A DNA stretch of 64,000 nucleotides from Edaphochlamys debaryana (GCA_016858145.1 JAEHOE010000001.1:1302001-1366000), one strand, 5' to 3'; positions 37,601 through 47,791 are shown, numbered from the stretch's first letter. Program-made: numbers and translations. The notes: generated by a model not told the origin, from the sequence alone.

Positions 37601-40600
37601 CAGCACCGGCAGACAGCTCCAACCCACGGACTACTGTACTCACCACCTGTGTTGCTTGCGTGCAGGACGCTCACCCTGCCCGTCAGCATCATCGTGGGAC
37701 CCGTGGCCGAGCCTGTAGCTGACCCCGCATCGGAGCCCGTTCAGGAGCCGGCGGCCGGTGCAAGTGCAGCTGCAGACACCGTGGCGCCGGCGGCGGAGTC
37801 GGGCCCAGGCGAGGGGAACGCTTCTGACGCCTTCGCCGCAGACGCCGCGCTTGGTGTGACGGCGGTGGAGCGAGCAGGGGAGGGCCCCCTGTCGGAGAGC
37901 AGCCATGAGCCTGATGGCGACGAGAGCCGCGGCACGGATAGCGAGGACGACAGCGGGCACAGCAGCCAGGAGGAGAGCGAGGAGGAGGACGAGCAGGGCA
38001 GCGAGCCGAGTAGCGAGGAGCGGGCGCTGCTTGAGGGCCTGGAGGAGATGAGGGCTGACGTGGAGGAGGCACTGCCGGAGCTGGAGGCCAAAATTATGCC
38101 CGCACTCAAGTCCCCCATACCGCTACCGTCCCTCACGGAGTGCACGTGGGACCTGCTTTGCGTGTTCGACACCCTCCTCTGCGCCTTCCACGCCGCAGCG
38201 CAGCTGGCGCAGAGGCGCAGCGGCGCCGTCCGGGCCCACGCGCGTTGGCTGGTGGACGGCATGGCCCGGGCAGCGGCGCTTGCCCCGGCGCTGCGGGTGC
38301 TGTCGGGCGCGGCCCTAGACGCTGCGGTCAGCTCCGTCCTGGAGCAGCGGGAGGCCGAGCTGCGCCGCTGCCTGGGGCTGCTGCTGCCCCGCCTGCCGCT
38401 GCAGCTTGCGGCCTGGTGCCGTGACCTGGGCATCAAGCCCGTGGCTGAGGGCTTGGGCGCCGGGCCGGAGGACTTTGAGACCGGCCCGCCCGGCGCCAAC
38501 GCCCCGCCGGGCACCCGGCGTTCGGACTACTTCGCAGCCCGGGGCGACCTCGAGCTGATGCGAGGGCTGCAGGGCGGCCCCGCGGCGCCTGCTGACGCTC
38601 GGCCCGGCGCCGCGAGCGCTGCTGACCTGTTTGGCCAGGTGCTGGAGCTGGAGGAGCGGGTCGCGGACCGGACGGGAGCGGCGCGTGCGGTCCGTCAGAC
38701 CCAGGTGAGCGCGTTGCATAATCCTCCGCAAGTCAGTCGGTCAGCTTTTTGGGTATGCACCACGGCCGGGCCCTTCTCTCAGTCATCCGCTGACGAATCT
38801 TGCTTTGCCGCTGCTTGTGCTGCTGCTGCTCTTTCGCAATTGCCCTTCCGCAGGTTCTGGATGAGGAGATTCTGTTCGAGGAGTTCGCTGAGGCGGGAGC
38901 AGGCGGCGGCTCCGGCTCCGAGCTGCGCACCGGTGCCGTGCTGAGCGGGCTCATGCGCCGCGCTGACGCCGACCGCGCGGCAACCAGCCCCTGGGCAGCT
39001 ATGCCCGGCCGCCGGAGGCCCGGCGGCCAGCCCGGCCCTGGCGGACGCATGCTAGTCGCAGGCAACCCCATGGCCGCGCCCAGCGTCTCCTTCGAGGTAC
39101 GCGGCTGGGATGTCTACCTAGCGTACTGTTCTTCAACGAGCTCCGCTTAGGTAGAGGTGGTCGAGCCGTTCTGAAGTGGGCGTGCCCCTGCACTTTGCTG
39201 CACAGGCCGGCGGACCCACCCCCGAGGACGCCCAGCTGCAGGGTGCAGCCGCCGCGGTGCGGCTGAGCCCGCAGGTGCGAGAGGAGCATCTGCGCAACTG
39301 CAACTTGGTCGATCTGTACGGCAAGGCCACCGCAGTACGGCGCCAGGAGCTACGCCCCGAGGAGCTGGCAGCGGGCGCACGGGCGCCTGACCTGTCGCGC
39401 TTTGATGCCGCGGGCCTGGGGGGCCGGCCGCTTCCGTACCAACTGCTGGTCGAGTCGCCCACGGTGGTACAGGCAGTGGACATGGTCTCCCAGGTACGCA
39501 TGGAAAGCCGGGGCCACTCGACTGGATGCAGTCCTCTGCCAGGCTTGGCCTTTCCTGTCGTCGCCTTCACGCTGCCACCCGTCCCTGCCCCTGCAGGCGC
39601 TGCGCCTGCACCTGCAGCGGCTGTACGAGAGCACTGGGCCCTGCGCCGCTCCGCCCAGCTTCGAGTGGTGTCTGCTGGTGGACAACAGCGGCAGCATGGC
39701 GGCGCAGGCCAAGTCCCACGGCGCCAAGCTGGCGCTGGCGGTGCTGATGGAGGTGCTGCGCCGCCTCGAGTGCCCCTTCGCCGTCGCCAAGTTCGGGCGC
39801 AGGCAGCAGGTGCGCAGCAGGGGAGGTGAAGCCCACGGTTACCGAGTGATGTCCTGGCATCTGTGTGCCTTATCTCAAGCTCTTCACGTTGCCGCCCTGC
39901 CCTCCCCCTCTTGTGTCCCCCAGCTGCTCAAGGGCCTGGCCGACCCGTTCGACGCGGCCGTGGGGCAGCTGGTGCTCGAGTCCTTCACCTACGACGAGGG
40001 CACCTATCCTGCTACCGCCTGCGACTTCGCCTGCCGCGAGGTCTTCGGCCAGCCGCTGCCCGCCGAGCGCAAGGGCCTCACGCGGCGCACGGTGCTCATG
40101 ATCGTGGACGGACTGACGCTGGAGCAGGACGCCGAGGACTACCGCACAGCGCTGCGGGCGGGCACGGAGCAGGCGGTGGACCTGCTGGTGCTCAACATCA
40201 AGGCAAGCGCGGCGGGAGCAACGGTTGGCAGGACTTGAGCATCCAGGAAAGATGCCGTGCAGCTCCACTTGTGCAAACTGCCATTCCCCTTGCGCCTTAT
40301 TTTCTCACAAGTGCTGATGCTTGTTGATACCCTCGCTTGCCCACAGGACCAGCACCAAGACCCGCTCATGCCGACCGTCGAGCGCCTGCTGCGAGACATC
40401 ACCGTGCGCGGGCCCCAGGGCCACGAGGGCTACGAGATTCTTGCCGCTGAGGCCGCCTCCAGCCAGCTTGCGCCCCGCGTGGCGCAGCTCATGGCCCGGC
40501 AGTTCGTGCGCCTGGTGGCCGGCGTTCCTGCCACTGACGCGGCAGCGCCGCAGCAGCGCGTGCAGGCAGCGGGGCAGGCGCTGGGCGCAGGCGGCCTGGC

Positions 40601-43600
40601 GGGGCTCGTTGGCCCCGCACTTGACGAGTGGGAGGGCCCGAGCGGAGCTGCCGGAGTCAGCGTCACCCGCTTTGAGCGCATCAGCAAGCACGCGGGCAAG
40701 ATGACGCGTCAAAGCGTGACCGACGCTGGCCTCGTGCTGCCGGTCCAGCTCTACGCCTGCAGCCCCATGCGCGCCCCCATCCCCAACCTGAGCCGGGCGG
40801 TGGCCGCTGCCGGCGGCCCCGGCGCCCTTGCCACGGCCTTTGAGGCCGCGGGCGGGCAGCGCCTGCCTGAGCTCCTGGCGAACCTGGCCCAGACCGTGGT
40901 GCCGCAGAGGCTGGCGGCGGTGCGTGCCCGTCACCCGGCTGACGTCCGAGCCGCCGAGGACGAGTGGAACGCCGCGACGGCGCGGCTTGCTCCGCTGGTG
41001 TCACGCCTGGGCGAGGTTCTGTCGGGGGACGTGCTGCCGCCCAACAAGCTCAGCCGCACCGGGCTGCGCTTCGCGGCTCCAGCCTGCACATGGGCGGCCT
41101 GGTCCGCGCCGTGTCCACCAAGTTCAACGACCGCCGCATCTTCGCGCAGCGCTGCGTGGGCTCGCAGCGCCAGTACGCCGTCGCCATCGCGCTGGACTGC
41201 TCGCTCAGCATGGAGGGACAGGCGGCGCTGTGCGCTCTGGACGCGCTGGTGGCCCTAGTGGGCGCCCTCACGCAGCAGGGCGTCCAGGACTTCACGCTGC
41301 TCACCTTCGGCTCCTCCGTGCGCCTGGTCAAGCCCGCTTCCGAGCCCTGGGACGGCGCCGCCGCGCTGGCGCTGCTGTCGCAGCTGCGCCGTCACGCCGC
41401 CGACGCCGCCAGCCACGACGCGGCGGCCGTGGACGCGGCGGCGGCGCTGCTGGCGGCGCAGGGCTCCTGGCGCACGCAGCGGCGGCTGTTCGTGCTGACG
41501 GACGGGCTGGGCAGCACGGGGCTGCGCCTGGCGGCGGCGCTGCAGCGGGCCGAGGAGGCGGGGGTGCAGGTGGTGGGGGTGGCGCTGGGGCTGGAGCGCA
41601 GCCACGTGCCGCACTGCTACGGCCGCTGGGTGCACGCCGCGCTGCCGTCCGAGCTGCCGGACGCTCTGCAGGCGCTGTACGGCGCTGCGGATGAGGGCGC
41701 TGTGGACGAGGAGGCGGCGCGCTCTGCGGCTGAGCAGGCCGCCGAGGCGTGGGCCGAGTGCGGTGCGCTGCTGGCCTCGGGCCAGGGCGACGCGGAGCAG
41801 GTCCTGCGCAACCAGGAGCGCATCTTCGGCTCCATCTTGGGCCGCCTTGGTGAGCAGTCCTTGCTCTACTCGGCCTTCCTTGCCGCTTTCTGCATACCAT
41901 AGCTTAGCATCGCACCATGCCACACAGGCCTTGCCCTTGGCGCATTGTCGGTCAAGCACTCCTACGTTTGTACCCCCCAGGCGACGCCAAGGACCTGCAG
42001 CTGCAGCTGACGGCCCCCGGCAGTATGGCCCTGGACGTGGCCTTCGTGCTGGACCTCACGGGCAGCATGACGGCCTGGCTGGAGGTAGGCAGGAGGAGAG
42101 CTGTACTGGGGCTGCCACTAGGGCTGCTTCGGCCCATGCGGTGCGGTGCGCTTGTGCCTAGCCCGCTTGCTCTCCCACTGCCCTCTACGTATGTGCCCAC
42201 TGTCCGCTCGCTCCCCTTCTCCCAAACTTCCACAGGTGATCAAGGCCAACATCCGGGCCGTCGCTACCAAGATCGCGCCGCGCATCCGTGAGGAGTACCC
42301 CGATCTGGACATCAAGATCCGCTTCGCGCTGCTGGGCTACCGGGATGTGGGCGACAGCCCGCAATTCGAGAAGCAGGACTTCGTCGAGGACCCGGCTGTG
42401 CTGGAGGCACGGGTGGGTCATGACTCAGAGGGTGGGGTTCCCCAACAGACGGCCAGTGCTCATCAAACACCACATGAAGAGACTGCACCGTAAGTCCTCT
42501 CAAGCTTCCTCCCTCGCCCTTCCCCCTCGGCCGCTGTCCCCAGTTGAGGCGCATGCGGGCCTACGGCGGCGGCGACGGCCCGGAGGATGTGGCCTCAGCG
42601 CTGGCTCAAGCCGCAGACCTGGGCTGGGCCGCCAAGGCACGCTTCGTGGTGCTGCTTGCGGACGCCCCAGCGCACGGCTTCAGCGACAATGCCGCCCAGG
42701 ACCGCTACCCCAGGGGCATCTCCGGCGCTCCCTCCCTGCCGGAGGCCGTCCGGAAGCTGGCGAGCAGAGAGATTGAGCTGATGCTGTGCAAGGTAGGCGC
42801 TCAGGAGCTGGCACGGCAGATGTTGCTGCAGGGAAACACTTCTCTCACCGCTACAGTGCACTCTGACATACAGTAGGCTAGGTAGGGGCTGACCCCGTGG
42901 CTCCTCCCGCTGCTGTTGCCGCCGCCCAGGTCCGCAACCGCGTGCTGGACACCATGGAGGGAGCCATGCGGGAGGCCTACGACGACCCCGCCGCCGCTGC
43001 GCTGCGCTCGGTGCAGCTGTTCGACGACTCCTGCCTGCCCGCCACCCGCTTCCACCTCGTCTTCTGCCTGGACGCCAGCAGCAGCATGCAGGAGGGCAGC
43101 AAGTGGGCCGACCTCATGGCCGCCGTCCAGGCGCTCCTCGACCGCCGCCGCAACGACCAGGGCCTGGAGGACCTCGTTTCCGTCATCACCTTCAACAGCT
43201 CGGCGCGCTTCCACGCCCGGCTGGCCCCCATCACTTCCGTCGCCGCCGATGTGCTGTACACGGGAGGCGGCACGGAGTTTGCGCCCCCGCTGCGGTACGC
43301 GGAGTGCGTCTTGGCCCAGCAGCCGGCTGACTGCACGCCGCTGCTGCTCTTCATGTCGGACGGCGAGAACCAGGACGGCGATACGGCCCTGCGCATCATG
43401 GACCGCATCGTGCAGCGATACGGCAGCGTTCACAAGCTCGCGGTACACACCATCGGCTTCCAGGCGGGCTCAGGCGAGCCCATGCTGAGGGAGCTGGCAG
43501 CGCGGGCGGGCGGCGCGGGCCACTACCACTCGTGCCACACCGGGGTGGACCTGGCCTCTGCGTTCGTGCGCATCGCTGCCGGCTGCGGGGCGGTTGATGG

Positions 43601-43670
43601 GCTCATTTCTCGCTTCGCCGAGATCCTGTCGGAGCAGGTGGCGCTCAAGGTGGTGCACGACTACCTGTGA
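13660..43670 (+). CDS. giant midasin-like protein: six AAA+ modules, ASH-like Ig repeats, four vWA domains
   Basis: One gene of 38 exons reconstructed from phase-consistent splice sites, about 8,500 codons (roughly 0.9 MDa). Start: ATG at 13660 (MDLANMGAKPG), donor at 13741, next exon 13827-16781. Stop: TGA at 43668. Order by approximate residue: N-terminal helical region 1-950; AAA1-6 950-3,550; helical linker with coiled coil 3,550-6,200; acidic tract near 5,420; ASH-like repeats 6,260-6,870; second acidic tract near 6,980; vWA1-4 7,420-8,470. The AAA_5-type modules, long linker, acidic tract and C-terminal MIDAS match midasin (Rea1/MDN1), the dynein-related ATPase that strips factors from pre-60S ribosomes, but midasin has about 5,000 residues and one MIDAS. 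I infer force-driven remodelling of a partner held by the vWA domains; the substrate is unknown. Two single-base frame breaks (near 22516 and 41074) interrupt an otherwise intact reading. One intron is GC-AG. Confidence 0.88.
13827..16600 (+). other. giant protein: N-terminal helical region
   Basis: About 920 residues, Leu/Ala-rich and mostly helical in character, lie before the first AAA+ module, comparable in place to the midasin N-terminal domain but longer. Near 15290-15410 the sequence briefly turns basic and Ser/Thr/Pro-rich, unlike its surroundings. A 15-base unit is repeated in tandem at 15378-15407 and adds the repeated peptide STHPR/STHPM. This stretch could be an in-frame unspliced intron or a recent insertion. 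Confidence 0.6.
16600..26810 (+). other. giant protein: hexa-AAA+ (dynein-related) block
   Basis: Six P-loops are visible: GDTGVGKT (16692), GAGGCGKS (about 18852), GPAAVGKT (about 19864), GPTGCKTE (about 20920), GPPGIGKT (about 23155) and GPTASAKS (about 24765). Matching Walker B regions are LLLDEAN (17030), VLVDNLN (19194), VLLADELN (20052), VLLEDYDQ (22260), VLLDELN (23574) and VLLDNID (25903). Sensor-1 ATQN is present in modules 1, 3 and 5 only. Module 4 carries about 380 residues, and module 6 about 210, between P-loop and Walker B, resembling the large helix-2 inserts of midasin. The block is long enough for one intramolecular six-module ring, as in midasin and dynein. Confidence 0.88.
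26944..33320 (+). other. giant protein: helical linker, coiled coil and acidic tract
   Basis: About 1,950 residues of Leu/Ala/Gln-rich helical sequence follow the ring. A heptad-like stretch rich in Glu, Gln, Arg and Leu at 30770-31150 (EERRGLEAQ-type, QLRDVETQLL, QLDALLQHQ) is a good coiled-coil candidate. At 32640-32755 a nearly pure Asp/Glu run (ten or more consecutive acidic codons near 32705) matches in position the Asp/Glu-rich region of midasin. The linker in midasin acts as the mechanical lever; the same role here is inferred. Confidence 0.65.
35380..37328 (+). other. giant protein: ASH/Hydin-like Ig repeats
   Basis: At least three beta-type repeats follow the ASPM-SPD2-Hydin pattern of F/L-G-x-V/I, about 10 residues, then a V-x-N turn: LSFGDVLLGSSPRVCTLAVVN (near 35455), LDFGRIPTRTSLDRTVKITN (near 35944) and LVLGPMDPGEGKSARLVLTN (near 37068). 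Similar strands lie between them (near 36370 and 36760), suggesting about four to five repeats. Such repeats usually bind partners in cilia, centrosomes or large scaffolds. An alternative is a related MSP/Ig-like fold. Confidence 0.6.
39597..43600 (+). other. giant protein: four consecutive vWA domains
   Basis: Each domain has a DxSxS or related metal-binding (MIDAS) start: LLVDNSGSM (39670), IALDCSLSM (41185), FVLDLTGSM (42043) and FCLDASSSM (43063). Later acidic MIDAS residues are visible as MIVDG, LTDG, LLADAP and MSDGEN. The third domain has a GGGDGPEDVA block and ADAPAHG, a signature of the vWA type joined to alpha-kinases in proteins such as Dictyostelium VwkA, but no alpha-kinase follows. 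The fourth is a classic vWA with TGGGTEF supplying the MIDAS threonine and ends near the C-terminus. Between domains 1 and 2 lie about 280 residues of helical sequence containing the second frame break. Confidence 0.85.
40203..40346 (+). other. GC-AG intron in the giant gene
   Basis: The exon ending in LLVLNIK (40202) is followed by GCAAGC, and the next exon (DQHQDPLMP) begins after CCCACAG at 40346. Phase is 0 on both sides. AAG|GCAAG is the normal form of the minor GC-AG donor, and no GT donor keeps the frame here. Confidence 0.75.
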
Positions 43671-43838
43671 AAGAAAGCGGCAGGGGCGCAGGTGGCAGGG
43701 GCGCAGGTGGGGCTAGCAGCCCAAGCGGTTCGGGGTCGGGGTCGGGGAAAACGTTGCGCGCTGTCGCGGGTAGCATACCGGTACAGGGTGTATATCGCTT
43801 GTGTTTACAGGTTGCAGGACATGGAAGCCATGATCACG

Positions 43839-43843
43839 TGTAA
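43839..43843 (+). promoter_or_regulatory. possible TGTAA polyadenylation signal of the giant gene
   Basis: TGTAA lies 169 bases past the stop codon at 43670, a reasonable distance for the chlorophyte poly(A) signal. It is a pentamer match only. Confidence 0.4.
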
Positions 43844-43972
43844 GGCGCTCGTGTACCGCTTGAGCTCAGGTCAAGGGTCGAGTTGTGTGGGGTAGTGGGG
43901 GGCCTCTGCCCTTGGGGCCATGGCAGTCAGTCGGGGAGTCCGGGGGTCGGGGGTCAAATAGTAAGCATGGAG

Positions 43973-44016
43973 CGCTGAGAGTTGCCGAGAGTCCGGACTG
44001 TCGGCAACTCTCAGCG
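43973..44016. repeat. near-perfect 44-base inverted repeat (hairpin)
   Basis: The left arm CGCTGAGAGTTGCCGA (43973-43988) is the exact reverse complement of 44001-44016. The 12 bases between contain the palindrome GTCCGGAC, so the arms pair almost to the centre. A third copy of GCAACTCTCAGC follows at 44034-44045. It could be a terminal repeat of a small element, a hairpin in the 3' UTR or a small-RNA source. Confidence 0.8.
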
Positions 44017-44061
44017 AGGTACGACAACTCTCCGCAACTCTCAGCAGACCTTGTCATTGAG

Positions 44062-44075
44062 GCGCGATATCGCGC
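44062..44075. repeat. 14-base perfect palindrome
   Basis: GCGCGATATCGCGC is self-complementary over its full length and sits 46 bases after the 44-base hairpin. It has no known role; it may be part of the same element. Confidence 0.6.
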
Positions 44076-45426
44076 GATAGCGACTTCTATCAATTGGGTT
44101 CATAAGCCTGTAACAATGAAAGTCCAACAAAGCAATCGCGAGCCGCTGTCGCGAGGATGGCGAACAACGACTTTGACCAAGTGTTCTATCGCATCAGCTA
44201 GCCCAGATACCAGCACCATATATGTAGAAGGAGCCATTGGGCCGGAAGACGATGGCAGGGGCGCTCGCCGTCGCCGCCGGTGCCGCACGAGAGTCCTCCC
44301 CCCGCCCCCCTCGCCCCCCTTGACGGAGGGGCGGTGGTGGGCCTCGGGAGCAGCGGCTAGGGGCATAGCTGCAGGAGAGCTGGGTGAGGTGTGTGCGGGG
44401 GCCGACCTCACGCGCCTTCCTTGCCTCTGCCGCGCTGGGGCAACGGATACGTGCTCTGGCTTTCTGTTAGTATGCTCGGCGCGGCGGGAGGTGCTGCGCC
44501 CACGTACTACGGCCCCCTTTTCTGTACTTTCGGCTTACTACTATATGGCCACGGAGCCGGCAGTTTAGGGGTTGGTAGGGGTTAGCAGACATCAACTCTG
44601 GAGTGGCAAGCCGGCTAGCTCCCGTGAGTTCATGTAGGGCCTCTGCCCCCGGCCTCTGCACCCCGCCTCTGGCAGTTCTTGAAATTGTCGTTGCTAAACA
44701 TGGAGGCCAGTACGGTCCGACACCGCATATGTCACCACCTGTAAGTCGCTTGTTTTGGCGCAGCGGGTGGGGGGAGTGAGTGCCCCACAGAAGCCGGGGT
44801 GGTGCCGAGTCCTCGTGGGTGGCTGGGCTGGGCTGGGCCCGACTGGGCTTAGAACCTTAGGCCCCTGCACGTGAGGCACAACGGAGCTACTGCCGCTTTG
44901 GGTGCAGGCACTGCGACGAGGTTAAAGGGGGGGATGGCCCATGGGTTGCGATCTGGCCATGGCAAGTCGGGGCACAGTGTCGCAGGCCACGCAGGCAGAT
45001 TGGGGCGGAGGGTATCGCAGGGCATACGCGAGGATTCCTGAGGGGCAGCGTGCGGCAGATGGGAGCGAAAGGCGGGAGCGCCCAGAGCCTCGTCCCAGCT
45101 CGGGGCCCATGGCCGATCGACGGGGCAAGGGGGGGCCTTGGCGACCCGCATCCTCGGAATCTCTGACGAAGACCCTCAATGGACCCAGCTCCCGAATAGC
45201 TCTCAGCTTTGACCACAAGCATCACATCAGAAGAGCAGCACTGCCTCGGCGGTTTTGCAATTCATGGCACGCGACCGCTGACTGCGCTTCCACGAACACT
45301 TTGCACCCTTAAGGCATCGTCTTACAGACCACGTGGCTAGCGAGCAAGGAGCGACAACTGCGGCGGTCGGTCGCCCCGCATAAGCAATTGCGCCGGGCCC
45401 TCGTCGCTTCACGTTGCACAGCGCCG

Positions 45427-47317
45427 ATGAGCCCACAAGGTGATGCAAATGCCAAAGCAGTCGATGCTGTCCTGTGTAAGACCCCGTACTCCGCACAGGC
45501 ACCGCGGTGGCCCGCCGGCCGGTCCAGGAGCTCGTCGCCGACGGGACGGGGACCGCTGCTCCAGCCAAGCAGTCCGAGGGTGCTGATGCCGGGACAACGG
45601 AGGAGACCAAGGGAGGGGGCCGCCTGCCGCCTGTGGTCGTGTACCATGTGAGGGGGGTGCGCTGGGCCGACCGGGCAGAGGGAACGGCGGGTTAACCAGC
45701 AACATTGCGTGGGGCTTGGTTCGGGGTTTCGGGGTTCGTCGGCAACACTGTGGGCCTGGTCCGGGGGGGGGGCTGGTTGGTGGACGACAGCGGCCGCCAC
45801 CAAGCCCAACGGCGAATCGCTTCTCGTCCCCCAGGACTGGTTCAACCTCATCGCCATCGCATGGCTCAACGCCACCAACTTCTACTACCTGGCCACGGGG
45901 CGGCACTTCATGGTCTTTTACGTCAGCACCATGCTCTACTTCGTGGCGGACCTGGTGGGTACAGCTGGCGGGCCCTGCCGCTGAGCCTGCGGGTGGTAGT
46001 GCACATTTGGAGTACTTCATTGCTTGAGCGGATGGGGAAGGCGGATGGTACCGTACTCTTTCTGCTTGGTTGGCGATGTGGGTCGGAGGCACGGCGCCAT
46101 GTACGACAAAAGTCAGTGGTAAACAACCCTGTCGCCGCCTTCTCGCCCCGACCCAGATCTACGTGGGCGTCGTGCCCCGCTCCGTCAAGTCACCCCTGGT
46201 GAGGCCCGCCGCTGTGCTGAAGCGCGTTGGCTCGCACGCCTCGAGGCGTGGAGGGGCTGATCTGCCGCTGAGCCACCCCTGGGTACCGGTACGCGCACTC
46301 GTTCGTAGGCTCTTACCCGTCTCCTCCTTGCCGGCGCCCTGTCGCAGGTCATCTTGGCCCACCACGTGATCTCCGCGCTCTACATCCTCATCCCCTACCA
46401 CTACCCGCACTACGGCTGGTGCATGTCGTACTGCATGCTGGTGGAGGTGGGTCGGGAAGGGGACGCTCCAATTCGGCCCCGAATAGGTTATGCTTGGATG
46501 GAACGGTCACAAGTTTGGCAGGGCCCGGCGCGGGGGCAACTGTGTGGCCAGGATACGTTGTTCTGTGTAGTTGCACAGGGGGGCCCATTGACTCGCCGAC
46601 TGAATTGGTTGTGGGTCAGAGGCCAGGAGCCCCGGCTGCATTAGACTGTGGAGAGCCCGCCGGCTGTGCAACTGATGCCGCTCACGTTCTCCTCCTGCCA
46701 GCTCAACACATGGCTGCTCATTGCCAAGCGCACGCTGCGCTCCAAGGTGCTGGAGGTGCTCTTCTACGCGTCCTGGGTCATCCTCCGGAACATCTTCTAC
46801 CCATGTGGGTCGGGGCCGGGGCGAGGGGCTGAGGGTTGGCGTCCGGGAGGCGGGCACGACATGCCTGAAGACCTTTGGTGGGGGGTGAGGCGAGCTGGAA
46901 GCAAGGGCACATCATAAGACGCGAGAGACTGCTCCAGGGCCCCGCGCAGGAGCAGCGGTGGAGCGTGACGGCTACTGACAGTGTACTCGTGTGGCCCGCC
47001 ATCTTGCAGACCTGATCTACGCGTTCTACAAGGAGTGGCAGCACGAGACGCGTGTGTCGGGCACTCCGTGGAACCCAATCCTCGTCACCCCAATCTTCCA
47101 AACGGCTCTCACCGCCCTCAACTACTACTGGTGAGGAACCCGCTGGGGCGGATGCACTGTCAGAGGAAGGGTATGGAATGCAGCTTGGGGGGCCAGCTTG
47201 GGGCTGGCCTCAGCGGAACCCTGTGCAACTCTGGCCCGTACCCACCTGCCCACGCCCTTTCCCCTCACCAGGACCCTGTCCCTGCTGCTGAAGCCCAAGA
47301 AGTACAAGCAGCTGTAA
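45427..47317 (+). CDS. TLC-domain (TLCD4/TMEM56-like) membrane protein
   Basis: TLC proteins are multi-span membrane proteins of the ER or plasma membrane related to ceramide synthases; TLCD members influence membrane lipid composition. The chosen start ATG at 45427 (MSPQG) splices in phase at 45440 to an exon at 45499-45647 and then to 45835-45954, 46157-46198, 46348-46446, 46702-46804, 47010-47130 and 47272-47317 (stop TAA), giving about 230 residues. Visible features are hydrophobic helices (FYVSTMLYFVADLIYVGVV, VILAHHVISALYIL, LEVLFYASWVILRNIFY, ALTALNYYWTLSLLL) and the TLC histidine pair in LAHHVIS. The ceramide synthase Lag motif pattern is incomplete, so synthase activity is unlikely. 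The N-terminal 54 residues are hydrophilic, and the first exon is only 13 bases with a 59-base intron, so the start is the weakest part. An alternative begins exon 3 at 45791. Confidence 0.8.
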
Positions 47318-47791
47318 TGAGCGGGTAGTGCCCAGGCTTATCGCTTTGGGGATGGGGGGCGGAGGTGAAACGGTTGTCACGTGCGTGCCAGGCTGGATCC
47401 GCAGAGGGCGGGGGGCGGGAGGAACTGCCGCAGCGCGTGCATTGCTGAACTTGAACCGCAGCGCATCTTTCGGACCGCATATTGTGCTTGCACTGCTCAT
47501 TGGCTGTGCATGTTCTTTCACTGCGTAGACCACGGACTGGACACGGATTCTGCTTGCGGTTGACTTGAGAGCTTTGCTATGCGTAGCTTGTGAGGCTAGC
47601 GTATGAACTAGCATAGCAAAGATGCATTAGGAGCGGGGGCTTGGTGCTCGCAGCATAGGTGATGGCGTCCGCTGTGGAGCTTGGCTTGAAGGGCGCGGCG
47701 AGTCTTGCTGCGGACGCTGCAAGCAGGTGTGGGCGCGGTTGCAACAGGATATGCATTTGTGCAGCGACTCTCCCGCGCGCAAGTCACGCCC
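47318..47791. other. spacer between the TLC gene and the TKL kinase gene
   Basis: Holds the 3' UTR of the TLC gene and the promoter/5' UTR of the next gene. An ATG at 47662 opens a short frame (MASAVELGLKG) that does not join the kinase frame by a normal intron; it could be an upstream ORF or an unrecognised first exon. A short inverted repeat is listed separately. Confidence 0.45.
47572..47621. repeat. 11-base inverted repeat
   Basis: CTTTGCTATGC (47572-47582) is the exact reverse complement of GCATAGCAAAG (47611-47621) with a 28-base spacer that can pair further in part. It may fold in the 3' UTR of the TLC gene or be chance. Confidence 0.5.

Larger units (their letters stand above)
43671..45426. 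other. intergenic region with inverted repeats
   Basis: This 1.75-kb gap between the giant gene and the TLC gene has no coding exon I can support. The segment around 43960-44240 is richer in A/T than its surroundings and holds a strong hairpin and a second palindrome, listed separately. It may be a decayed small transposable element. Confidence 0.5.

Noticed and set aside
41850..41902. Gene end at the in-frame stop near 41900, making vWA3-4 a separate gene
   Set aside because: The donor GTGAGC at 41850 joins the exon at 41981 in correct phase (GRL-GDAKDLQ), and no promoter gap or start is visible.
13660..43670. Calling the giant gene canonical midasin (MDN1/Rea1)
   Set aside because: It is about 3,000 residues longer, has four vWA domains and Ig-like repeats, and its AAA modules alternate in integrity; midasin-like is safer.
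13660..43670. Bacterial MoxR/vWA operon or contaminating prokaryotic DNA
   Set aside because: The AAA+ and vWA parts are joined by dozens of phase-consistent spliceosomal introns in one coding sequence.
44941..45312. Open frame of 123 codons upstream of the TLC gene
   Set aside because: No domain, odd composition, overlapping frames on both strands; not supportable as a gene.
47662..47723. ATG at 47662 as the start of the TKL kinase
   Set aside because: Its frame cannot be joined to the coiled-coil frame by any reasonable GT-AG intron; the in-frame ATG at 47792 is simpler.
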